Positions 13,751 through 21,052 of a stretch of 44,840 nt of DNA are shown piece after piece. The position numbers and the translations under genes were made by a program. The notes beneath the pieces were generated by a model, which ran no database searches, was not told the origin of the DNA, and saw nothing but the letters and a program-made list of their open reading frames with translations. The stretch comes from DAIOEK01 sp964648485 (GTDB lineage: Bacteria > Chloroflexota > Anaerolineae > Anaerolineales > Anaerolineaceae): the NCBI GenBank assembly GCA_964648485.1, contig CAZYOF010000023.1, positions 1 to 44,840 on the forward strand. Direction: 5' to 3'. Each line of letters opens with the position of its first letter. Position 1 is the stretch's first letter.

Positions 13751-14671
13751 ATGAAAAAGAAAATCGTATTCATGGGATCACCAAAGTTCGCTGCGGTTGT
13801 ATTAGAAGCTCTATCCACTACTTATCACATCTGCGGAGTAGTGACCCAGCCAGATAAACCTGCAGGTAGAGGAAAGTTTCTTACACCTCCGCCCGTTAAA
13901 GAAATGGCTTTAAAGCTCCAGTTGCCAATTATTCAACCACGAAAAATGAAAGATGAAGGAGTGTTTGAGCAATTATCAGGATGGAAACCGGACTTGATTA
14001 TTGTTGCAGCATTCGGTCAAATACTCAGGAAAAATGTGCTGGAAATTCCTCCGCTGGGATGTATTAATGTTCACGCCAGTTATCTCCCAAGATGGAGAGG
14101 AGCAGCGCCCATCCAGGCTGCAATATTAGCCGGGGATGAAATGACGGGTGTAAGCATCATGCGCATGGATGAAGGGATTGATACAGGCGACATTCTAAAA
14201 CAAAGGGAAGTAGAAATTCGCCATACAGATACTGCAGGAAGCCTGTCAATACGCCTGGCAGAGGAAGGCACTCAATTATTATTAGATACCCTTCCAGAAT
14301 ATTTACAAGGCAAAATCGTTCCTCAAAAACAAGACGATACGCAGGCAACCTATGCCGGAATGATCCGTAAAGAGGAGGCTATCCTGGATTTGGCACTGCC
14401 CGGCGCACAATTAGGAAGGAAAGTCCGGGCATATAATCCATGGCCTGTTGCCAGAATCATGCACCGCGATCAGGAGATACAAGTCTATAAAGCACGGGTT
14501 GAAGATAGCGTTTATGCACTTCCGGGTAAAGAAACAATAATAGAAAAATACCCTGCACTGGGAACTGGGCAAGGATGGTTAATCCTGGAAGAAATCCAAT
14601 TACCAGGTAAGAAAAAAATTTCAGGAAGAGATTATCTGAACGGTCAAAAAAACTGGGGTAATATCAATTAA
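13751..14671 (+). CDS. fmt: Methionyl-tRNA formyltransferase
   Basis: 306 residues from the ATG at 13751, giving the expected MKKKIVFMGSPKFA N-terminus; the frame opens 45 bases earlier but that part is not conserved. It formylates Met-tRNA(fMet) with 10-formyltetrahydrofolate for translation initiation. The catalytic signature INVHASYLPRWRGAAPI (His and the folate-binding loop) and GIDTGDI are intact, and the C-terminal OB-like tRNA-binding domain (RKVRAYNPWPVA onward) is present. It is the first gene of a long plus-strand series that continues into glpK with a 15-base gap. No peptide deformylase gene is adjacent. Confidence 0.96.
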   Translation: MKKKIVFMGSPKFAAVVLEALSTTYHICGVVTQPDKPAGRGKFLTPPPVKEMALKLQLPIIQPRKMKDEGVFEQLSGWKPDLIIVAAFGQILRKNVLEIPPLGCINVHASYLPRWRGAAPIQAAILAGDEMTGVSIMRMDEGIDTGDILKQREVEIRHTDTAGSLSIRLAEEGTQLLLDTLPEYLQGKIVPQKQDDTQATYAGMIRKEEAILDLALPGAQLGRKVRAYNPWPVARIMHRDQEIQVYKARVEDSVYALPGKETIIEKYPALGTGQGWLILEEIQLPGKKKISGRDYLNGQKNWGNIN

Positions 14672-14686
14672 CAAAATGGTGGAAAG

Positions 14687-16183
14687 ATGAAAAAATATGT
14701 TGCTGCAATCGACCAAGGGACAACCAGTTCACGCTGTATTATTTTCGATCATCAAAGCAAGATTATTAGCCAGGCGCAATTAGAACATAAACAAATCTAT
14801 CCACAACCCGGATGGGTTGAACATGATCCACTGGAGATCTGGCAAAATACCCGAGCCGTAATTCAGATTGCACTTGAAAAAGCAAATCTCACCAGCGATA
14901 ATCTCGCGGCGTTCGGGATAACTAATCAGCGTGAAACCACAATGCTCTGGAACCGGAAAACAGGCTTGCCCTGCATGAATGCAATCGTATGGCAGGATAC
15001 ACGAACCGATGGTATCTGCCGGGAATTAGCCGGCACGATAGGTAATGACCGGTTCCGTGAAAAAACCGGTCTGCCCCTGGCAACCTACTTTTCTGGTCCC
15101 AAAATCCGCTGGATGTTAGAAAAGGAGCCCTCGCTTCAAAAGCTGGCTAAATCAGGTGACCTGTGTTTTGGAACCATTGATTCGTGGATTATCTGGAATC
15201 TTACAGGTGGTGCCAATAACGGTCTCCACATTACCGATGTAAGCAATGCATCCCGTACTTTATTGATGAATTTACAGACATTGAAATGGGACCAGGAAAT
15301 TCTGCAAATTATTGGAATACCCATTGCCCTCCTCCCAGAGATCGTACCTTCATCGAATTTTTATGGTAAATGTGTTTCTCCTTTTGATGGGGTGCCTGTT
15401 GCAAGCATACTGGGTGACCAGCAAGCAGCCCTTTTTGGTCAAACATGTTTTCAGGCAGGAGAAGCAAAAAACACATATGGTACTGGTTGTTTTATGCTTC
15501 TCAACACCGGCGAAAAACTGATACCATCCAGACAGGGGTTACTAACAACAGTTGGGTATAAGATTGGTGATCAAAAACCGGTTTACTGTCTCGAAGGCTC
15601 AATAGCGATTGCAGGTGCACTCATCCAATGGTTACGAGATAATTTAAAGATCATACAACAATCTGACCAGGTGGAAGAATTGGCACGTACAGTGGAAGAC
15701 AACGGAGATATCTATTTTGTTCCTGCATTTTCCGGGTTATTTGCTCCACATTGGAGAAGCGATGCGAGAGGGGTGATTGTGGGAATGACGCGATTTATCA
15801 ATGCCGGTCATATTGCAAGAGCCAGTTTAGAAGCAACTGCATTTCAAACCCGGGAAGTATTGGAAGCCATGAATAAGGATTCTGGCGTTCCTTTAACCCA
15901 TTTGAAAGTAGATGGCGGAATGGTAAAGAACAATTTATTGATGCAATTTCAATCGGATATTTTGCAGTTACCTGTAATCAGACCAAAAATCAGCGAGACA
16001 ACTGCTTTGGGTGCCGCTTATGCCGCTGGACTAGCTGTTGGATTCTGGAAAAACCAGGAGGAACTTCTCCAATACTGGCAGGAAGATTATTCGTGGTCAC
16101 CGAAACTTGGACGTGATGAAAGTGAAAAATTATTTCAAAAATGGAAAAAAGCAGTTAATAGATCATTAGACTGGATTGAATAA
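14687..16183 (+). CDS. glpK: Glycerol kinase
   Basis: 498 residues, full length for GlpK. It phosphorylates glycerol to sn-glycerol-3-phosphate with ATP. It belongs to the FGGY family: the N-terminal DQGTTSSRCIIFD phosphate loop, the substrate region GITNQRET and WQDTRT, DQQAALFGQ, the GTGCFMLLNTG motif, and the C-terminal KVDGGMVKNNLLMQFQSDILQ all match. RBS GGTGGAAAG precedes the start. The next gene (GlpA-like) begins ten bases after the stop, so product and next enzyme are made together. No glycerol facilitator gene is in the window. Confidence 0.96.
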   Translation: MKKYVAAIDQGTTSSRCIIFDHQSKIISQAQLEHKQIYPQPGWVEHDPLEIWQNTRAVIQIALEKANLTSDNLAAFGITNQRETTMLWNRKTGLPCMNAIVWQDTRTDGICRELAGTIGNDRFREKTGLPLATYFSGPKIRWMLEKEPSLQKLAKSGDLCFGTIDSWIIWNLTGGANNGLHITDVSNASRTLLMNLQTLKWDQEILQIIGIPIALLPEIVPSSNFYGKCVSPFDGVPVASILGDQQAALFGQTCFQAGEAKNTYGTGCFMLLNTGEKLIPSRQGLLTTVGYKIGDQKPVYCLEGSIAIAGALIQWLRDNLKIIQQSDQVEELARTVEDNGDIYFVPAFSGLFAPHWRSDARGVIVGMTRFINAGHIARASLEATAFQTREVLEAMNKDSGVPLTHLKVDGGMVKNNLLMQFQSDILQLPVIRPKISETTALGAAYAAGLAVGFWKNQEELLQYWQEDYSWSPKLGRDESEKLFQKWKKAVNRSLDWIE

Positions 16184-16192
16184 AGGAGGGGC

Positions 16193-17374
16193 ATGGACAA
16201 ACCACGTGTCATTATCATTGGCGCTGGTTTTACTGGAATGGCTACCGCTTACGATCTCGCTCAACGCGGATGTGATGTGGATGTCATAGAACGGGGTGAA
16301 ATAGCCTCGGGTACATCTGGTAGAACGCACGGATTATTACATAGTGGTGGACGCTACTGTGTAAATGATCAAGAATCTGCAATTGAATGCATCGATGAGA
16401 ACATCATCTTAAGAAGAATTATTCCATATTGCATTGAACCCAATGGCGGATATTTCATTGCATTAAATGAATCTGACGTGGAATACGCGGTTAAATTTGA
16501 GGCGGGTGCACAAAAATGCCATATCCCTATTGAAAAACTGACTGGAAAACAACTAAGAGATATTGAACCGGCAATATCTGAAAAAACAATAATGGCATAT
16601 TCAGTACCCGATGGAACATTTGACCCGCTTCGATTAGCCTGGGGTTTTGGAGCTGGTGCCCGGCAATTTGGTGCAAAATTCCATACCTACTGCCAGGTGG
16701 ATACTATGGAGGTAGATGGTCAAAAGAAGGTAGGCAAGATCCATGTCATCGACAGGAAAACAGGAAAAGAAATCATTTTTCAAGCAGACATGGTAATTAA
16801 TGCTACCGGAGCCTGGGCAGGGAGAATAGCAGCAATGGTGGGGGTCAATGTAGATGTAAAACCTACTCCTGGCGTAATGGTAGCCGTGGACCAACGTTTA
16901 ACTCAAACAGTAATTAACCGTCTGAATGAACCGGATGATGGTGATATTGTCTTACCTCAACGGAGAATGCTGGTGATTGGAACAACATCATTTGATGCTG
17001 AGGATGTTGATTACATCCCACTGGATGATGAACAAACCGAATTGATGATCGAACGTGGAAGTGAAATGATACCGGGCATCAGATCAGCGAATACACGGGG
17101 TATCTATATGTCCAGTCGCCCCCTCATCGGAGCAAGTATGGCGGGACGTAGCCTTACCAGAACTTTTAAGACACTGGATCATGAAGATTTGGATGGTTTG
17201 AAAGGATTTGTGAGCATTATTGGCGGTAAAGCTACTACATGCCGTGCAATGGCTGAGCATGTGAGTGATATGGTGTGTAAAAAATTAGGTATCACAAGTG
17301 AATGTCAGACGAAAGAGCTTGTTCTACCTTCATACAGAAAATTCTTCACTTTGACTGGAGGGTCAATCTCATGA
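16193..17374 (+). CDS. Short GlpA-type FAD-dependent glycerol-3-phosphate dehydrogenase
   Basis: 393 residues. The N-terminal FAD loop is GAGFTG (10-15), followed by SGTSGRTHGLLHSGGRYCVND, very close to the anaerobic GlpA of enterobacteria, as are VPDGTFDPLRL, NATGAWAG and IIGGKATTCRAMAEHVSD. GlpA is usually about 540 residues; this protein stops where the catalytic part ends and lacks the C-terminal BFD-like [2Fe-2S]-binding extension. It should oxidise glycerol-3-phosphate to dihydroxyacetone phosphate. GlpB and GlpC are absent; instead the stop overlaps (ATGA) an SDH-type iron-sulfur subunit. A related DAO-family oxidase of another hydroxy acid is possible, but glpK next door supports glycerol-3-phosphate. 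Confidence 0.88.
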   Translation: MDKPRVIIIGAGFTGMATAYDLAQRGCDVDVIERGEIASGTSGRTHGLLHSGGRYCVNDQESAIECIDENIILRRIIPYCIEPNGGYFIALNESDVEYAVKFEAGAQKCHIPIEKLTGKQLRDIEPAISEKTIMAYSVPDGTFDPLRLAWGFGAGARQFGAKFHTYCQVDTMEVDGQKKVGKIHVIDRKTGKEIIFQADMVINATGAWAGRIAAMVGVNVDVKPTPGVMVAVDQRLTQTVINRLNEPDDGDIVLPQRRMLVIGTTSFDAEDVDYIPLDDEQTELMIERGSEMIPGIRSANTRGIYMSSRPLIGASMAGRSLTRTFKTLDHEDLDGLKGFVSIIGGKATTCRAMAEHVSDMVCKKLGITSECQTKELVLPSYRKFFTLTGGSIS

Positions 17375-18102
17375 AAGAGATGTGGAAAGTGACTTTTTCT
17401 GTATTTCGAAAAAAAGGACAGGAAAATGGTTTTTATCAGGAATTCCTGCTTGAAATTGATCCCGATGAATATGTTTTGGATGGAATAGAAAAAATTTGGG
17501 CATTTCATGATCGCACATTGATGTTTCGTCATGCCTGTCATCATTCCACATGCGGAGCCTGTGGAATGCGGGTAAATAACCGGGAATATCTTACCTGTAT
17601 CACAAAAATAAGAGATGTAACGCACAATGGTGGCACAATAAAAGTTGACCCCCTTCGCAACTTTCCGATTGTCAGTGATTTAGTTGTTGATTTTGGTGAC
17701 TTTTTCAGTAAATTAGATGAAGTTGACTGTAAACATGTCCAGCCGGTTGATAAACAACCAGATAAAACTGGTATCAAACCACAAAAAGCAGAATCCATCT
17801 CTGGAACTGAAAGGTTGGTTGATTGTCTTGAATGTGGATTATGCGTAAGTGCATGCCCGGCGAGTGCGACCAATTCTGAATATCTTGGTCCTGCGGCTTT
17901 AGCATCTGCCCAATTAAAAATGATTGCAGAAAATGTATATACCGTTGATATTGTTGATAACGAAAATGGATTATGGCGCTGCCATTCTGCTTATGAATGC
18001 AGTGAAGTCTGTCCATCGTCGGTAGAACCTGGTTCAAGGATTATGGATATGCGGCGCTTGACAATATCATCTATGATCAACCACTGGTTGGGGAAGAAAT
18101 GA
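17371..18102 (+). CDS. SdhB/FrdB-like iron-sulfur subunit
   Basis: 243 residues from the ATG at 17371. The N-terminal ferredoxin domain has a [2Fe-2S] set C56, C61, C64, C76. The C-terminal helical domain has CLECGLCVSACP (C152, C155, C158, C162) and CHSAYECSEVCP (C204, C210, C214), the arrangement that holds the [4Fe-4S] and [3Fe-4S] clusters of succinate dehydrogenase and fumarate reductase. There is no SdhA flavoprotein here; the upstream, overlapping gene is GlpA-like. It probably wires that flavoprotein to the two membrane subunits encoded next. If SdhA is elsewhere in the genome it could instead belong to complex II. Confidence 0.9.
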   Translation: MKEMWKVTFSVFRKKGQENGFYQEFLLEIDPDEYVLDGIEKIWAFHDRTLMFRHACHHSTCGACGMRVNNREYLTCITKIRDVTHNGGTIKVDPLRNFPIVSDLVVDFGDFFSKLDEVDCKHVQPVDKQPDKTGIKPQKAESISGTERLVDCLECGLCVSACPASATNSEYLGPAALASAQLKMIAENVYTVDIVDNENGLWRCHSAYECSEVCPSSVEPGSRIMDMRRLTISSMINHWLGKK

Positions 18103-18108
18103 GGCGGA

Positions 18109-18504
18109 ATGGATAGATCATCAATTTCCACTGATAAACGACGCTGGTGGTACTGGTTCGATCCACGTGGCAAATCGGCAGGCAGTTTTGGATTCATGAT
18201 TAATCGTATTGCCGGGTTGGGATTAACTTTATATTTATTCTTACACCTGGTTATGTTAAGCAAATTAATTTCGGGGGAGACTGCTTTTACTGAATTTATT
18301 GAACTTGCCCATACCCCAATTATTATTGCTGGGGAATTCCTGGTTGTTTTAGCCGTTATGCTTCATGGTTTTAATGGCTTGCGTATTGCGATGACCAGTA
18401 TTGGAATCGCATCTGGTGCACAAAAAGCTTTCCTTTTAGCTGTAACACTGGTTGGATTGGCTGGGGCTATCGCATTTGCTATTAAGATGTTTGGAGGTGC
18501 ATAA
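18109..18504 (+). CDS. SdhC-like cytochrome b membrane subunit
   Basis: 131 residues with three membrane helices (about 30-51, 68-88, 105-126). Helix I carries H46 (LFLHLVML) and helix II H86 in HGFNGLR, the signature of the heme-binding SdhC family. It would anchor the iron-sulfur subunit and help bind heme b and quinone. It lies six bases after the iron-sulfur gene and overlaps the next subunit by one base (TAATG). Confidence 0.85.
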   Translation: MDRSSISTDKRRWWYWFDPRGKSAGSFGFMINRIAGLGLTLYLFLHLVMLSKLISGETAFTEFIELAHTPIIIAGEFLVVLAVMLHGFNGLRIAMTSIGIASGAQKAFLLAVTLVGLAGAIAFAIKMFGGA

Positions 18505-18869
18505 TGGCTACTCTGACTAGAACTCGGGAAAATTCAGTTATCTGGTTGATCAAGCAGTTCTCAGGGGTGCTGGTATTTGTTCTGATTATTGTGCATCTTC
18601 TGGTAAATCATTTTGTATCACCAAACGGACTACTCACTTATCAGGAAGTGATTGCCTATCTTGGGAATCCATGGATAGCGGCGATGGAAATCCTATTCCT
18701 GATTGTTGTCACCGGTCATGCCCTCTTGGGAATTAGGAGTATTATTCTGGATCTAAATCCTTCAAAAAGGGTTTTATCAATCATAGACCCTCTTCTTGTG
18801 ATTATTGGTATTGCGGCTTCCGGGTATGGTATCTGGCTGACAATGATTATTGTGGGTACGGCTTCTTAG
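18504..18869 (+). CDS. SdhD-like cytochrome b membrane subunit
   Basis: 121 residues, three membrane helices (about 18-38, 55-80, 92-117). H31 (IIVHLLVNH) and H72 in GHALLGIR repeat the His and HxxxGxR arrangement of the preceding subunit. With H46 and H86 there are four candidate ligands, enough for two hemes b, as in type A complex II membrane domains. It completes a flavoprotein, iron-sulfur and two-anchor set. A role in delivering electrons to menaquinone is inferred from the family. Confidence 0.82.
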   Translation: MATLTRTRENSVIWLIKQFSGVLVFVLIIVHLLVNHFVSPNGLLTYQEVIAYLGNPWIAAMEILFLIVVTGHALLGIRSIILDLNPSKRVLSIIDPLLVIIGIAASGYGIWLTMIIVGTAS

Positions 18870-18887
18870 CTGCTAGAAAGGGAAAAT

Positions 18888-19928
18888 ATGAGGTATTTAT
18901 TCATTGGTGCGGGCGCAATCGGCTCGTATCTTGGTGGTTCCTTGCTTAGAGCAGGGAAAAATGTCACTTTTCTTGAAAAACCGGAATATTCTCAACATCT
19001 TCAATCCAGTGGATTACGATTGATTTTTCAAAATGGAGAATCATTCTCGGCAAAATTAAATGTATATGATTCACCATTGCAAGCCTTTCAGAATAAACCT
19101 GATGTCATTGTTTTTGCGATGAAGTCTTTTGATACTCAAGAAGCAGCAGAGAACATTTCAAATCTTGTTAATGCCGAACATGTTATTCTCAGTTTCCAAA
19201 ATGGGGTTGAAAATGAAGAAACAATCAGAAAAGTTTGTAAAACACCTAAAATTATCTCTGCTACATTAACCAGTGCAATCGGTAGAACAACTCTTGGGGA
19301 AATTGTTGTTGAGAAATTTCGAGGTGTTGGTATAGAAGATGTTGGAGAGATCTCGCGCTTGATTGAACAAGATTTTTTAACGGCAGGGGTAAATCCGCTA
19401 TTGTTTAAGTCGGCAGAAAATATGAAGTGGTCGAAAATGATCAGTAATTTACTATTAAATTCAACCTGTGCCATTCTAGATATGACACCTGCGCAAGTCA
19501 TGGATAATCAGGATGTATTTCAAATTGAAATCGATCAAATAAGAGAAACATTGAAGGTAATGGATGGAAATAAGATAAAACCAGTCAATCTTCCAAGAGT
19601 ACCTATTCGACTGTTATCTTTGGCAATTCGGTATTTACCTACACCATTGTTACAAAGAGTTCTAAAGAAACCTCTCGCAGGTGGTCGGGGAAACAAAATG
19701 CCTTCCTTCCACATCGATCTACATTCTGGTAAGAAATATTCAGAAGTTGATTATTTAAATGGCGCAGTTGTTAGATTTGGTCAAAAAGCCGGTATTAATA
19801 CACCCGTAAATAAAACATTGAACTCTATTCTACTGGAACTTACGAGCAGCCCTGAGTTAGTAGATATTTATCGACAAAATCCGGAAAAATTATTGGATTT
19901 GGTTAGATTGGAAAATCAAAGGATTTAA
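18888..19928 (+). CDS. 2-dehydropantoate 2-reductase (ApbA/PanE family)
   Basis: 346 residues. The N-terminal Rossmann fold has FIGAGAIGSYLGG and the NADP-type turn; AMKSFDTQEA and SFQNGVENEE are the ketopantoate reductase motifs, and SAENMKWSKMISNLLLNS carries the catalytic lysine region. C-terminal helical domain MPSFHIDLHSGKKYSEVDYLNGAVV matches the family. Activity would be NADPH-dependent reduction of ketopantoate to pantoate in coenzyme A synthesis, although the ApbA/PanE family also contains reductases of other 2-keto acids and no other pantothenate gene is here. It starts 18 bases after the SdhD-like gene. Confidence 0.85.
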   Translation: MRYLFIGAGAIGSYLGGSLLRAGKNVTFLEKPEYSQHLQSSGLRLIFQNGESFSAKLNVYDSPLQAFQNKPDVIVFAMKSFDTQEAAENISNLVNAEHVILSFQNGVENEETIRKVCKTPKIISATLTSAIGRTTLGEIVVEKFRGVGIEDVGEISRLIEQDFLTAGVNPLLFKSAENMKWSKMISNLLLNSTCAILDMTPAQVMDNQDVFQIEIDQIRETLKVMDGNKIKPVNLPRVPIRLLSLAIRYLPTPLLQRVLKKPLAGGRGNKMPSFHIDLHSGKKYSEVDYLNGAVVRFGQKAGINTPVNKTLNSILLELTSSPELVDIYRQNPEKLLDLVRLENQRI

Positions 19929-19930
19929 CT

Positions 19931-21052
19931 ATGGAAGAGAAGCAAATTTGGCTGGAAAACTATGTGGATGAGATCAATAGTGCATATCTCTATCGGTTGA
20001 TCTCCAAGATGGAGAAAGAAACTCCATTGAAGGAAGTTTACCATCGGATGGCAGAATCAGAAGAAAGGCATGCCGGTATTTGGAAAACAAAATTATCAAG
20101 GTCTGGAGTTAAAAAGTTACCAGTTGCCCCGAATAGTCGGACAAAGATTCTGGCTCTGATTGCAAGACTCTTTGGACATCAGACTATTCTTTCCATTCTG
20201 ATCGGCGGGGAAAAGAAAGCAGTTCACAGTTATCGAACCGAAAAAGATACTGATATTCAATCTATGGCAAATGAAGAACAGTCGCATGAACGGTTGATGA
20301 AACATATGGCAGGTGGCACTGGCAAAGGATTGCAAGGTGGTTTTCTGGCACAGCTGGAAGGCCGGCATCGTTCTTCAGGCGGGAATGCACTTCGCGCTGC
20401 GGTTTTAGGTGCCAATGATGGATTAGTATCCAACCTCAGCCTGGTTATGGGGGTGGCGGGGGCAGACCTTTCAGGAAGAAGTATTTTAATCACAGGATTA
20501 GCTGGATTACTGGCTGGCGCAGCCTCTATGGCTTTAGGGGAATGGTTATCTGTGCAGAGCTCCCGGGAATTGTATGAGCATCAAATTGAAATCGAACAAT
20601 ATGAAATTGATACTATCCCTGCTGAAGAAGAAACAGAATTAGCCCTCATTTTTCAGGCAAAAGGATTGCCTGAAGATCAAGCGAAAAAACTTGCCAAACA
20701 AATCATAGCTCATCCTGATACCAGTATTGATACATTGGCACGAGAAGAATTGGGCATCGATCCTGAAGAATTGGGAGGCTCCGCATGGGAAGCAGCGATC
20801 ACATCATTCTTTTTATTTGCCATCGGAGCGATAATACCGGTTTTTGCCTACTTCTTCTCATCAGGCAGTATTGCGATTGTCTGGAGCCTAATTTTGAGTG
20901 CAATTGGATTGATTATCATTGGAAGCAGTATCACCCTATTGACAGGAAAAAATTGGATCAAATCGGGTTTTAGACAGGTGATATTTGGATTGCTGGCAGC
21001 AGGACTTACCTTCGGTATTGGTAAATTAATTGGTGTGACTATCGCAGGATAA
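19931..21052 (+). CDS. Ferritin-like/VIT1 fusion iron transporter (MbfA type)
   Basis: 373 residues. Residues 1-130 are a rubrerythrin-like four-helix bundle with carboxylate and ExxH ligands (E14, E44-x-x-H47, and EEQSHERL near 115) for a di-iron site. Residues about 145-373 are a VIT1/CCC1 transporter: LRAAVLGANDGLVSNLSLVMGV, then GLLAGAASMALGEWLSVQSSREL, with five membrane helices. The same fusion is known in alphaproteobacterial MbfA, an iron exporter that protects against peroxide and iron stress. Start is two bases after the previous stop. It probably exports Fe2+ or Mn2+ from the cytoplasm. No Fur-type operator is seen, as it lies inside a longer unit. Confidence 0.9.
   Translation: MEEKQIWLENYVDEINSAYLYRLISKMEKETPLKEVYHRMAESEERHAGIWKTKLSRSGVKKLPVAPNSRTKILALIARLFGHQTILSILIGGEKKAVHSYRTEKDTDIQSMANEEQSHERLMKHMAGGTGKGLQGGFLAQLEGRHRSSGGNALRAAVLGANDGLVSNLSLVMGVAGADLSGRSILITGLAGLLAGAASMALGEWLSVQSSRELYEHQIEIEQYEIDTIPAEEETELALIFQAKGLPEDQAKKLAKQIIAHPDTSIDTLAREELGIDPEELGGSAWEAAITSFFLFAIGAIIPVFAYFFSSGSIAIVWSLILSAIGLIIIGSSITLLTGKNWIKSGFRQVIFGLLAAGLTFGIGKLIGVTIAG

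Noticed and set aside
14080..14348. Long antisense frames within fmt and many other genes
   Set aside because: They lie opposite strongly conserved coding sequence, have no ribosome-binding sites and no recognisable domain. They are reading-frame shadows.
16193..17374. Frameshifted or broken glpA because it is about 150 residues short
   Set aside because: The sequence ends at a natural domain border, the stop overlaps the next start as ATGA, and no GlpA C-terminal remnant is readable downstream in any frame.
16193..18869. Ordinary succinate dehydrogenase operon
   Set aside because: There is no SdhA; the flavoprotein is of the GlpA/DAO type and lies next to glpK.
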